Shown here: in pieces, positions 11,641 to 24,500 of the stretch | How the letters are laid out: every line of letters starts with the position of its first letter | Numbering within the stretch: position 1 is the stretch's first letter | Origin: Atrichornis clamosus | Taxonomy: Eukaryota; Chordata; Aves; Passeriformes; Menuridae | Reading direction: 5' to 3' | DNA: 64,000 nt | NCBI GenBank assembly: GCA_013400975.1 | Contig: WBMZ01012196.1 | Coordinates: 1 to 64,000, forward strand | Translations under genes and position numbers: made by a program | Notes under the pieces: model-generated | Seen by the model: the letters and a program-made list of their open reading frames with translations, nothing else | What the model was told of the DNA's origin: nothing | Databases searched by the model: none

Positions 11641-14600
11641 GTCCCTGCAGTGTTGAGAGAGCAGGAAAGGAGAGGAAAGGCCCCTTTCCTCATGCAGTGC
11701 CTACTGCAGGGATCCTCTCCAGCCCAGCTCAGGATCACAGCACAAGGTTCACCTCCCACATCCCAAACCCAGCTCCTCCAGCAGCCCCTCCAGCCAAAGC
11801 CAGGCCACCTTTCATTCTCTCTGGCTCAAACCTTGGAGCAGCTGTGCAGAGCCAACACTCTGAGTGCTTTCTCCTTTCTGGGAGGAGCAGGGATCCCATT
11901 CCTGGGCAGGGATCCCGGAGGCTGAGCCACAACCCCGCATGTGACCGGCTGTTCCGGGAGCAGCATCCCCGTGGGAGGGAGGCAGGGAGGGAAGGAGGAA
12001 GCCGGGCTGTTGAGTAAACACTGCAGAGCTGCCTGCAAGAGGAGAGAGAGAGAGGAAGAGCCAGGCTGGCTGGAAAGGACAGATTTGCTGAGCCCACGAG
12101 AAAATGGTTTGAGTAATAATCAACGGTAAGGAAACCTCTCGTCTGAGGAGGGAGCTTAGAGGGTAAATGCTCTGCATATTTCATGGCCTTGGCTTGTGGG
12201 GGGTGAAAGGCTGGTGCTGGAGTGGTTTGGAACACAGCCAGGATGCCAGACATGGAAACAAGTCCCATTTATCCTGTTAAATCCTGTCCCCTCCACTCCC
12301 TCTTGCTGCTCTTGGCCACGACCTGCCGTGGGTCCTGCAAGCCTCGCTCTGGGCTCGCTGGGGAGGGTGTTTTGGGACAGCTGGTGTTTCCCAGGGCTCC
12401 AAAGGTCTCCTGTTTCCCCTTTTACCCCCAGCCTGCCGCTATGTGGCCAGGAAGATGAGGACCTTGTTCCACCGGGAGCACCGGGAGCCACCGCCCTGCC
12501 CGGCACAGGCAGCGCCCCAGAGCCACCAGCAGAGTAAGGCAGGACTCGTGGGGACAGGGACAGCCACACACCGGCTGGGATGGGGGGCCAGGGCTCAGCC
12601 AGGGGTGGGGGGCACCTCCACAGCTCCCTGCCTGTGCTCCCAGGGCCATGGTCCTCCTCAGAGCCCGGCGCTTTGTCTGAGGAAAAACCACAACAGGCGG
12701 AAGTTGCGAAAGTTTCTGTTCTCCCCTGCTTTATCTTTCCTCGCTGGGTTTTGGTGTTAGATGTCATTCCAGCCCCTGGCAGAGGGGATGAGCACATAGC
12801 AGCCTTTGGAAGGGGAACAGACATACTCTGAGGCGGGATTAGAGGGGCAGGAGGATGTCACCTGCTCCCCCAGAGCTACGTGTCCCTGGAACAATCTTTG
12901 TCACTTCAGGCCCCCTGCTGAACACCAAAATACCTCCATACACCCAGCTGGCAACGAGAGATCCCTGTCCTTGCTGGCCAGTCTTCCTCAGCCCTTTCCC
13001 AGCCCGTTTACACCACACGTTTGAACCACGATGACTTTGCAGATCACTGTAAAGCAGCTGCTCCTCGCAGTCAGCCCCGACTTGGCACAGTGGGTACAGC
13101 AAGGACCGTCCTGGCTCCCCTCCCTGCCCCAGCCAAGCTTCACTGGGAGCTGCTCCAGCGTCACCTGACTGCACAGCTCAGGTGTTAAAGCTCCCAGTCA
13201 AAGTGAACTCAGTTTCCAACAGCAGGCAGAGGAATCTCGGCATGGCAGAGCTCGGCCCCACCACTACTGGTTGCACTGGTTCGACTGAGTCACTCCTGGT
13301 TGCTCCTGCGCAAACATTCCCAGAGCTGGGGCACATTCCCAGGCAGCTGCCACAGCACTCAGGTCGTGCCTGTGATCCCCTGCCTCTGCCAGGAGCTGAG
13401 GGCTGGCACTGGAGACTCTCAAGGAAGGTGTGGGGCTGAGCCATTCCCTCCCTGCTGCCCCCATGTGCTGCATGGGGAGGGAGGAAAGGGAATTGTGTCC
13501 CCAAGGGGTCCTATAAGTTCTCCAGAATTTCACCCGTCCCCTAAAGTAACAGCTGGATGGGGAAGGGGATGTCTGCCTTCCCTCGTGCCTTGGTTCAGTG
13601 CACATGAAGGAGAAGCGGGAGGAGGGAGCAGCTCCCATCCTGCAGTGGAAGCCAGGAATTAGCAGCGGCTCCAGGAGGATCAGGGCAGGCACTTGGGTGT
13701 ATCAGGAGAGGAATCCAACTCCTCCTTTGAGCAAAGAGGTTCAGCTCCTTTCTGCAGTTCATTGCTGGGTGTTTAATTGCAATCAGGGGGCCTTACCAGT
13801 TCACACCCCAGCCATGTCCCTGCCATAACCTTTCCCCTTGGTTAATCCTGAATCCCTCTCTTTTCTCCCATCCTTGTGCATTTGCAGATGTAAAGGCAGA
13901 GGTATCAGCACCCCCAGGAGAAACAGCCTCACTTCCCAGGAACATCAAACCCATCCAATGCAAGTCCTGACGATAAAAACCCTCGTGGTCCTCCCATGGT
14001 GGCCATGAGATTTCTTCCTACCGTTTTCCAGGGAATCTGTTTTCTGGAAGTCCTGTATCCCAGGGATTGGAAAAGATCAGCAAATCCCTGCTGTATCTGC
14101 TCTCAGCACAGAAGCACATTGATAGAAAATGTCCTGATCAGTCTCTCATGACCAGAATTTTCCAGCTGGCAGAAAAAAAGAAGATTCCCAGTGTGTGCTC
14201 CTGGCACTTCTGGGCCATGGAATACCAGGGGAAGAGCATGAGCCATCACATCCTAGCAACAGATCAGATTTTTATACTGTGAAACCAAATTATGATCCCA
14301 GTGATATTGGTATAAATTCAGACAACTTCCATGAAGGTAAAATCAGTTCCTGAGCTGGAATAAGGAGTCCTGGAGCTCATGTGTGTGGAATTCCCTTTCC
14401 CCACGCCCAGTAAGCTGCTGAAGCTGTCCTGACTGGGCCCCAGCACCCAGGTGATAACGCAGCACCCCCAGAGCAGAGGCTGCAGGGACCACAGCAGGAT
14501 CTGCCCCCAAACCCTGCCCTGTCACAGAGCAATGACAGCAGAGTCACAAACCCTGCACGTGCAGGGGCGGCTCTGCCCGACCCCCCCTGTGACAGCTGAA

Positions 14601-14713
14601 CCAGAAGTAAAGGAGGGCACAAATCAGCTCCTTGGGAGAGTGGTGGTGTTTCTCCGGGAACGGGTTTGCTGCCATTACAGTGCTTGGGATCGTGCATTGG
14701 CAGCACGGGGGCT
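11641..14713. other. No gene recognised
   Basis: Moderately GC-rich unique sequence with several long but unrelated open frames on both strands, as expected from its low stop-codon density. TNFSF15, the next gene in the human order, was looked for here and not found. Confidence 0.55.
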
Positions 14714-14880
14714 CTCTGATAAGGGGATCGTGTGGGGAGGGCCCACTGATAAGGAGATCATGTGTGGGGGGCTCACTGCTGAGGGAATCGTGTGTGTTGG
14801 GGGCTCAGTGATAAGGGGATCATGTGTGGGGGCTCAGTGATAAGGGGATTATGTGTGGGGGTTCACTGCTGAGGGTCATC
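14714..14880. repeat. About 30-bp minisatellite
   Basis: Five to six copies of a unit like ctgataaggggatcatgtgt plus a G run and gctca start near 14716, 14746, 14776, 14809, 14838 and 14866. Two copies carry the variant ctgctgaggg. It lies about 330 bases beyond the TMEM268 3' end. Confidence 0.85.
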
Positions 14881-15203
14881 CGGCTGCTCATGTAGGAAAA
14901 GATGGATCTTGTCTCGCCACTTCTGATGATAAAAATGACAGAAGAGGGAGCAGAGTCGTCCTGCATCCCTGGGCAGAGCCAGTTTAAAGCTCCTGGTGCT
15001 CCAGGGCTCCACCTCTTGCTGCCACCCCGGGTGATGGTTTGGCCTTCGCTGGTACAACGTTGTGTGAGGGGGAGGTGGCTGGTGGCGGGAGGGTTGGCAC
15101 ACAAACGAGTGCCCGGCTGTCCCTGGGGCTGTTTCTGAGCCCTGGGACAGCTCCCTCACACCTGGTGGGCAGGTGAGCAGCTCTCTAGGGAGTGTCTTCA
15201 GTG

Positions 15204-15209
15204 TTTATT
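15204..15209 (-). terminator. Second TMEM268 poly(A) signal AATAAA
   Basis: On the minus strand, a perfect AATAAA (TCTAATAAACACTG) lies about 105 bases past the stop. It gives a more usual 3'UTR and is my preferred gene end, near 15190. Confidence 0.6.
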
Positions 15210-15309
15210 AGAGTCCTGTTTCCACTCCTTCGTCCCTCTGAGTCCAGGACAAGGGATTACAGCTCTCTCTCCGCCCCACGGCTTCTCCACATGGGTGTGT
15301 GGGGCCAGC

Positions 15310-15315
15310 TTTATT
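15310..15315 (-). terminator. AATAAA overlapping the TMEM268 stop codon
   Basis: On the minus strand the last codons read CTG AAA TAA AGC, so the TAA stop is embedded in the hexamer AATAAA. If used, it would leave a 3'UTR of about 10-30 bases. Confidence 0.5.
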
Positions 15316-15514
15316 TCAGTGTTTTGCAGCCCCCTCTGCTCACCCTGAACCAGCTGTGGGGTGTGCTGAGCACAGTGGTCTGGATGAACTGGCAGAGACA
15401 GGGGATGCTGCTGTGCTCCAGGTGCCCCCCTGCCATGGCCCGAGGGAGCCGGCCAGTGGCCAGGAGCCGGACGTAGCACCCACTGAAGACCACCAGGAGC
15501 TGCTGGGCCATCAC
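15311..15514 (-). CDS. TMEM268: TMEM268 last coding exon
   Basis: The acceptor gtcccctccag precedes GTG ATG GCC. The exon encodes VMAQQLLVVFSGCYVRLL and IPCLCQFIQTTVL, close to the human C-terminus. After that the last 18 residues (from STPHSWFR) differ from the shorter human end. The stop TAA lies within an AATAAA. A consensus donor, TTCAGG|gtgagc, sits 33-35 bases before the stop, so an alternative 3' exon is possible. Confidence 0.88.
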   Translation of the reverse strand: MMAQQLLVVFSGCYVRLLATGRLPRAMAGGHLEHSSIPCLCQFIQTTVLSTPHSWFRVSRGGCKTLK

Positions 15515-18500
15515 CTGGAGGGGACAGGAGGGGTGTCAGAGCAGGGCATGCACTGCGGGAAGAGCTGAGGATACATTAAACACCATTTTCTCCCTCCTTC
15601 AAGGACTGTCCTCCTGTGACAGGAGCAGGACAGCAGCCAGTGGCACAGACAGCTGTCCCAGATCCCCTCCTGGCCAGCAGTGCCGGCACACTGTCCCCAC
15701 GGGGGGTGACACCCAGTGACCGCTGGCCCGCGGGTGGCCCGGGAGCCTGGGGACCTGTCCACTCTGCCACTGCCTCCTCGGGTTTGGTTTTGTCCTTTGA
15801 CAGCCAGGGAGCCTCAGTCTGCAGGGATGTCACCTGCACAGAATCCACTGAGTGACAGCGGGAGGAAAACTGCAAAACAAATCAAATCCATCCCTTTGGG
15901 AGCTCCGTGCTGAGCGGGAATCAGGGCACATTTGTTGTTCAGCGTGGCACAAGTCCTTGAAGGCTCTTTCCACGGAGGAGACAAAGGCTGGGCACATCCA
16001 CGGCTCACCCCCAACCTGGGCAGGGACGTCAGGTCCCTTGGGCACCAGCAAGGAAAAGCCCAATCCACGAATTCCTCAAGGATTAAGCCCCAGCTGCTCA
16101 GAAAGCTGTAATTGCTGGGCAGCATCAGGGCTGGAGAAGGTGTGTGTGGACTTGCAGGTGCTTCTGCTGGAGAAAAAGGAGGTGTCCCCTCATGCCGGGA
16201 TGAGTTTTGGAGTCGAGATGCCTGGCGAGGTGATTTGGTGCCTCTGGCAGGGGGATATTTCTCCTTACCTCGGGTGGGCCCTCGGGGACGAGGCTCAGCA
16301 GCTCGTTGGATGTCACAGGCTCTTTATTCAGGTTCACCCCACTGCCTAAAAGAGGGGACTCTTCACACAGAGCCTGCTCCTGCCCCATCCCCAGGTCAGG
16401 CTGAACTGGCACATCCATGACCACACGGAGCTCATCCAGGCTGTGCTGCAGGCCTGCCTGGAAGAGAAGGAGATTTTGGGGCTCTCCAAAGGCGGGCAGC
16501 AGTGGTGCCCTGAGCACAGCCTTTAAAGGGCACGATTTCCTCCTGCGTGGTTTTAACCCCTGGGATTTCCCATCCCAAGATCCGTGCCCAGCACTTGGAG
16601 CTGGGTGTCCATCCCACACCCCAGTGCCATCAGCTGCCTCCTGACTGCTCCCAGCTCCAGGTCACAGCCTGGCATGGAGAATCCTGTCTTTAAAATCTGA
16701 GTTAGAGCAGCCCACGTGTGAATCAAGGAATTACCGTCCATCCCTGAGCTGCAGCTTTCAGCTCGTCAGGGAGATGAGCAGCCTGGAGATTTTTGGAGGG
16801 CCCCTCATCCCACAAGGGCAGTTCAGTGTGTATTTATACACCCACAGGGAGCAAAACACTTTCTGAAGGCCAAGAGGACAAAATTTTTAATGCAATTAAC
16901 TCAATATAGCACTTCCTGCTCCCTCAGGCTATCCCATTTTTTCCAGCAGGACAGCTCAAGGTGTCAGCTGTTTCAAGTTGTGACACATGCTTTCAAAATT
17001 TGCCTTTGATTCCTGATGACTTTCCCTCATTAAAGTTGTGCAGTTAATTATCCAGGCACACACACAAACCACAGGATCTGAACGAATTCCTGCTGGACTG
17101 GGCATGGACAGATGCAGTTTATTCACCTCCCAGCCTGCCCAGCTCCCAGTGCACAGCAGGGGAAGCTCAGGGGGGCACTCAAACACTCAGTTGTCCTTGC
17201 CCACCTCCATCCCAGCAAATGTGGGGCTTAGGGATGGGCCTGGGACGTCCCCAGGCTGCTCCTTACCTGTGTCCCCTGCAGGTGAGTGATGTGGGCTGCC
17301 AGGGCCTGGAGGCAGCGCTCGGGGCTGAAGTGCACAAACCACAGCTGGAAGGGGCAGGTTAAGGAAGGAATCCCTCCAGGCTTCCCTCTCCCAGCCCCCT
17401 GCCCCGTGTGGATGCTGGGATGGGCCTCGCCGGAGGCAGAGCTGAGGCAGCTGATGCCCACGGGGTGCTCAGGACAGCCAGGACCCGAATAACACAGGGC
17501 AGGGTTAGTTTTAAGCCCTGAGGGTCTGGGCTAAGGCAAAACCCCAAGGTAAGGGGAAGAGAAGAGGGGTGGCAGGGAAAAGAGACAGCCCAGAGGGCAG
17601 CCAGTCCTCCTCCCTCACCTCCTGCAGCCTGGGATAACTGGGATAACCCAGGGTCGTTGCCCATCACCCATCTCAGTGGCCTTACATCCAAATAAACTGG
17701 TGTGGTACAGTGACTTTGCTCCTCCAAACCCCTTCCTGCTTTCTTGCCTTTGTTTTTAGGGATTCATTCCATTCATTTTTTACAAAACTGGCAGTGCCTG
17801 GTGCTGATCTGCAGGACAGGGACCCTGTTGAGAAGAGTTTTCCAAGAGCAATGTGTTGGAAATGTGAGTCCTGCCAGCTCCGAGGCAGCTAGAGGTCTGT
17901 CCTTGTACATTTACTGCACCCGCCAGCATCACAGGATCCAGGAAAAGTGTAACAGCCAGAGGGTTAAAGTGGATCTGACATTGGAACAGACAGAGAAATT
18001 GTAAATCCTTGGGCTATTGCTGCTCTCAGCCAGTGTTGGGACAGGTAGGGAAATGTGAAGGCTCCTTGGATTAGTCCTCTAACGGACTACACTGAGCTAA
18101 TAAATGTGTGATTCAGGTTTGTCAGTGTTTCCTCCTCGTCCTGAAGGACTTCGCCCTGCCAGCCCTCCTGCAGTATTCCCTGTCCCCTCCCCTGCCCCCG
18201 GGCTTCGCCCTGGCTTCCCTCTCCATCTGTATTTCATGGCTCTCTCTGTCTCTCTGTCTCTCACCCTCCTTTAACACCTTCACAGAGTTCTAAAACTCTC
18301 TTCATTCCCCTAAACCCTTGTCTAGTCCAGAAATAGTATCCCTGAGAAGCAGCAAACGAGCCCAGAGATGGGGATTCTGTTTTTCTCCATGTTAGAGATT
18401 TTGGGGGGCAGTCTGGGTTTCTCCTTGTTGGTTCTTTTAGTTTTGGGGGTTTTTTTGCCATAGGTACGTTGCTGCCTATAGTAAGAATCACCACTGTCAC

Positions 18501-21500
18501 ATAAATACAATATATTTTCAGGAATAACTGTCTGCCCTGAGGAATCTCCCTTCAATCCTTTAGACTCATTATTTCCAATGGCCTTTGGGCAAATCTCAAT
18601 CCCCACTTACAGGAGAAATGAAAATACCCGATTCCTCAAGCCATCCAATAGGAGAAAAAACAGCTCCTAGGAATCCCAACATCAATAAATACCTGCACAC
18701 CATCGGCTTCCCAGGAGGGATATGAACAATTCCCAACAGGAAGGATACTTGTAGGATGTTGTGTGGCCCATCCAGGACATTTGTAATCCCCAGGATTAAG
18801 CTGTGTTTGATAAAGATTTCATTGACAGCTGCCAGCCTCACATCTGTGTTCACATTTAGCTGTTAAAGAATGCAAGATAAAATAACACACTGTGCAGCAC
18901 AAGTCAGGGCAGCCTATGGCTACAGACTGCAGCCGGATAATCCCAGATTCTGGGTGTCTGTAAGGAAAACAGTGACATGAGCAGAATGTGGTCAGGGCAG
19001 GGTTGTCACTTTGGCTGTCGAACATCCCTTGCCGCAGCCTGATCCCTGAGTGCTGTAAAAATATCCCTTCCTCCCCGGATAATTTATCCTTGCCTGCAAC
19101 TAGGGAAGGACCTGGGGAGGAGGGACTCCTGCTCCCCTTGCTCCACATTCCCACAGACAGGGAGCCTCCTCTCACCTTCCTCTGGTGATGGTCAATGACC
19201 AGGATGGCCAGGACAGTGAGGGCCATGGCCACCAGGGTCACCAGCACGCCGGCCCCCCAGTAGTGTCCCAAGGAGCACAGCTGGACTGTGGAGTAAAGGT
19301 TGGTCCAGAGGGAGATGTAAAAAACCTGTAAAAACATAGAGAGGCTGGTGAGAGTCACAACACCATGAAAGGGAGAAAAGTCATGGCAAGAAGAAAACTA
19401 ACAGTGCCTTCTCCCTCTTAAATTAAGTCCCAAGAGATTTTCACAGAGTGAGAAAGGACAGAAGTTCTTTCCAATAATAAGTAAGGGAAAGAAAGGACTG
19501 GAAGGACTGAGTGAGCCCTGGTTTATTGTAAAAAATCACCAGTCATCAAAGACAAAAAGTGAATTATTAATGATGATTCATACCTAGGAAGGATTTCAGC
19601 TGAGTTCTTCCATTGAGATAAGAAGTGCACTCACTGAGGCATATTGGTAATAACTCTCATAGTCCCTGTATTTAGAAAGTTCCCGTGCCAAGGTGGTGCA
19701 GAGACCACTCCATTACAATAATGCTCAACCAGTGGGCCCTGACACAGGGCTCAAGGACTGTGTTAAGGACTGAGAAACCTGGCCTTTCCATAAAGACAGG
19801 GAAAACTGAATTCCTTTACTTCACAGAGCATGGGTTTGGGCAGGAGTTTCCCTAGGAGCAGGTGTGACATGTACAGCACAGCAACATCTCGTAACGACAC
19901 AATTTATTGGCACCAAACAGGCACCAAACCCCTCAAAACACTGAGCACCAATTCCTCCAGTATTAGTGAAAGGAGAAGAAGGCATAATGGCTATCCAAAA
20001 AAAAAAAAAAGAAAGGAACTAAAACAAGGAGTTGGATTTGATCACGCCCTCAGCACACTGCAAATGCCAGCCGTACAGCAGATGCTCATGGGTGGGTCTC
20101 TGGAGGAGTTTCTTTCACCAGAAAAAGACAAACAAGACCAAAATTGGACTGATTTGTTGGTCTAAATTAGCATCAGGACCAGAATATCTTCAGATTTTTA
20201 AAATCAAGTTATAAAGCAAGTCTGTTGTAGGTACTGCTGCCTCAGCAGGTGCTGGTCAGCCTGGCCAGCCCACTTTGGTGGGACTGCCAGCAAAGGGCTG
20301 GAGGATGGGCCCTGCCCTCCATCTGCAGGAATCCTGTGAGCCGGGATTGCCAAAGGAACCCACGAGGATGTGTTAAATCCAGGACTTCCTCCCCACCCAA
20401 GCCTCCCTCCCTCCCTGGGCACAAGACCCACGGCCGGGCTGGGGAGCCCCGGTGCCCTCACCACGGCCATGGCTGTCTGGAACACCCTGGAGTTGTAGAG
20501 CAGGTACCGCCTCACTTCAGGCCTCAGGACACCCTCCTGGATCAGCCTTTTCCACGGATCCGCCGGCACCTGCCCAGGGAGAAGACAGGAAACTACAGCC
20601 ACCCTCCAGATCTGGGCTGCTGTTCCCACCAGATCCAGACTGGGCGAACATCGTGGGGCACTGCAGCCCAAACCTGTGTCCCAGAGCACCCTCCCTCAGG
20701 GAGCATCTCCAGTCCCATCCACTGGTGTTCCTGCCTCACTTGCAGTGAGATCTGCCTGGGAAGAGCAGGGAAATTCGGGAGCGAGAAAATCACCTTTTCG
20801 TGATGAAGGATAGAACAAGACAGATTGTCCCGGGAATGCTCCGCCCCGTCAGGGTGATTTTCAAGCGAAATTCACTGCAATCTGTGTTCAAAGAGTTTCT
20901 TCCCAGAGGTTTAAGCCAAGTTCATCCCAGCTAACTTGCAGCCCACAGGGAATAGACTGAAGTTGGACTGAAACAAGCGACTCCCAAACCAAAAAAAGCC
21001 CCCAAAGCCATCTGTGGCGAGGGTGTAAATGCAAATTATGCAAATCCAGCTGGAATGAACTCCCACGGGGTTCCCAGGGGAGCTCACCTGAACCCCGAGG
21101 GACTTCAGTTTCTCGGCACAAAGGTCCATGTCAGAGCAGGAGGTGGAGCAGGTGCTGTCCATGCTGAGCACCAGGAGCACCTGGCCTTGGGGGGGTCCTG
21201 CAAGAGCCCAAAGGAGAGCACAGCACTGGGGGGGGGGCTTATCCCACAGCTAAGAAAAACATGGCAAAGGGAAGGCTGAGAACACAGCCGGTGTGACTTA
21301 GATGAATCCAAAATCCCTCCTTGGACTTTTCTAGGATCATCACAAGGAGCTCTGGAAGCAGTCTGATATCCCCTGTAAGGAAACAACCTGCAGAAAGGGA
21401 GGAACCCCCAGAAACATTCCAGCAGTGTGTATGCAGTCAGAGATAACAAGAGATAACGTGATGCTCTGATCTTCAGCACAATAATGTCCTGCCTCACCAG

Positions 21501-24500
21501 TCCCTACCTGAAAGGACAGTGGGCTCAGGCTGCTGGGTGGTGCCCAGGCTCATTTATCTCTTAGAGACCCCCCCATTGCCCACCCACCACAAAAAATAAC
21601 CTGAGACACGGGTTAAAGTGCTGTCCAGTAATCCCACTGCTGGGATGTGGCAGGGCTGCTCTGGAGCGTGAGCCCCATGGATCCTCCAGCACCCAGTTCC
21701 CCTCTCCAGCAGCATTCCCAGGCAGCACGGCTCTGCTCAAGGCTCTTCCCAGTGTCAGCTCGGGCCAGGATCAGAGACACAACCAAGAGACTCAAATCGC
21801 AGTCAGGAGCCTAAAAAGAGTGAGGACAGCCTGTCCTAGATTAGAGGAGCAGCCTGGGAGCGGCACAGGAGAGCTGTGATCTCCTGGCATCCCATCTGGC
21901 ATCCACCTAGAGCTTACACAAGCTGTGCTACAGCAAGAGGAAGAGTTTGGGTCTAAGGAAGTGGCTGGTTCAGCTCAGATCCTGTTTCACTGAGAGGTTT
22001 CACCCAGCTTTCCTTCCCCTTTGCAGCTCCAAGGCCAGCCAGGTGTCCCTGGGCTGCTCCTGCTGACACTTTGTGCTCTCCCAGGTCATTTCTCTTCTTC
22101 CCCACTTATCCTCCCCATCTCTTTGCAGCTCAGGAACAGGAGATTCCTCATGAAATGAGGCGATTTCCATAGGGTGTGACTCCGTGGAGCCAAAAAGGGA
22201 AGAGTAGGAACACCTGAAACCTCCAGGACCACCAGGTCCTGTTTGTTTGCTGGGGTTTGTCCCCTCCTGACACAGAGCACGGGAGGCGGTGATTATACAG
22301 TGAGAATAAAGCAAATGGCCTCAGTCTTGGGCTCCTCCCTCCTGCTCTCCATGGCTTTGGTCAAGCTTGGCACAAAGTGTGGGAAGTTGGAAGCCAGGCT
22401 GAGGTTTCCAGAGGGGCTCAGCTCCTTGAGCTCTGCTGGAGTGACAGGAGCTGCTTTGTCCCTGCAAAAACTGAGCACTATGGAGGTGCCATGAACTGAG
22501 CAGGCAAAAAGGGAGCCCGGCTGGAGGGTGCAGGGGGGTCTCAGTGAGAACAGCCACCCATGGCTCTACCTTCTGCCAGGGTGCTCCTCCAAGCCCCGTC
22601 CAACCTGGCCTTGGACACTTCCAGGGATGGGGCAGCCACAGCTTCTCTGGGCACCCTGTGCCAGGGCCTCAGGGAGTAGTTCCTTCCCAATATCCCATCT
22701 AACCCTGCCCTCTGGCAGTTTAAAGCCATTCCCCCTTGTCCTGTCACTCCAGACGCTTGTAAAGAGTCTCTCTCCATCTTTCCTGTCAGCTCCATCAGGC
22801 ACTGGAAGATCACAGTGAGGTCACCCCATATCTTCCCTTCTCCAGGCTGAACAATCCCAGCTCTCCCAGCCTTTCCTCCCAGCAGAGCTGCTCCATCCCT
22901 CTGACCATCCTGGTGCCTCCTCTGGGCTCTCNGGCTCTCTCCCTCCAGGCCCTTCCTGTGCTGGGCCCAGGGCTGGGGGCAGCTCTGCAGGTGGGGTCTC
23001 ACCTGAGGGGCAGAGGGGCACAATCCCCCCTCTGCTGCTACCCACTGTGCAGGTCAAGTTTCCCAAAGATTTCTTGGCTTTGAAGGTCAAGAGAAGGGGA
23101 TTTGCAGGGTGCTGCTTTTCAAAAGGTTGATTCATTCATTCCTGCATATCAGACATTCCAAAAAAAAAATCAAAGCATCTCCATCCCCATCCCCAAATGC
23201 TGAAACATCCACAATGTTTTGCTACTTTTGCAAGTGAGATGCTGTTAAAGAGCATCTTTGAAAAAATCTGTCAGTGGTTATTTTAAGGACTCTCTGCTCA
23301 GATCTGCCTCTCTCCTTATCAACAACCTGCTCCCTTACCTGTCACCCACTGCAGGGATCCCTCCTTGAAATCACTCTTCCAGGAGAGGAGGGAGGACCCA
23401 TTTTTCTCAGTTCCACCAGTTTGACTTTTCTGGGCCATGCTGAAGGTGCCTCTCCTTGAGGGGTTCTGTGTTGTACGGTCAGAAATTCAGCATTTGTACC
23501 TCCAAATCAGCATTAATCCCTCTCCCTGCTGAGCAGCACCAACCAGCCCCACGGCAGCCGACTGGGGAGCAGATTGGGAGAGCCTCACTCACACTCCCAC
23601 TGCTGCCTTCCTCGACATCCTGCTTGCCGTGAGCCACCAGGCATTTTTGAGGCCTGGAAAGAGAAAAAGCAAATCCCAAATCTTGCAGAGACAGCAGATG
23701 AAGGATGACAGCAGTGACTCTGCTCTTTGGACTGGGGCTGTTGGCACCTGGTGGGTGTTGGTCAGTGTGAGCTCAGTACCCACCTTTGGTTTTTGCTAAG
23801 AAGTGGAAAAGTTATCCTTAAATATCCCCTAAATTATCCTGACATCCTTCAGCACTCACATTTTGTATGCAATTAGCAAGGAACAGGCAGGCTTCCTCCT
23901 TGCCAAGCCAGCAGCCTCTTTGCTGTCACCTTCAGGAGAACCTGGAGCTGGTGTAAATGCCCCTCCCTGGAAGGGACACTCCTGCTCCCTGACACTGGGA
24001 TAAATCCCCGCCACGGGAAGGAAGCAGTGCAGGTAAGGCAGGAAAAGGCATCTCTGAAGGCAGAGTCAAACAAGAGCTCTCAGCAGCAGCAGCAAAGCCT
24101 TTGAGGGTCTCTGTTTTCCCTTCCCCTCTCCTCTCTCTTCCCTTCCCCTCTCCTCGCTTTTCCCTTCCCCTCTCCTCTCTTTTCCCTTCCTCTCTCCTCT
24201 CTCTTCCCTTTCCCTCTCCTCTCTTTTCCCTTCCCCGCTCCTCTCTTTTCCCTTCCCCTCTCTTCTCTTTTCCCTTCCCCTCTCTTCTTTTCCCTTCCCC
24301 TCTCCTCTCTTTTCCCTTCCCCTCTCCTCTCTTTTCCCTTCCCCCTCCTCTCTTTTCCCTTCCCGTCTCCTCTCTTTTCCCTTCTTCCCTCCTCTCTCTT
24401 CCCTTCCCCTCTCCTCTCTCTTCCCTTCCCCTCTCCTCTCTCTTCCCTTCCCCTCTCCTCTCTCTTCCCTTCCCCTCTCCTCTCTCTTCCCTTCCCCTCT

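Noticed and set aside
1..15200. TNFSF15, the next gene in the human order
   Set aside because: No frame on either strand carries the TNF-homology domain or its C-terminal FGAFLL-type end, so it must lie beyond the left edge or be absent.
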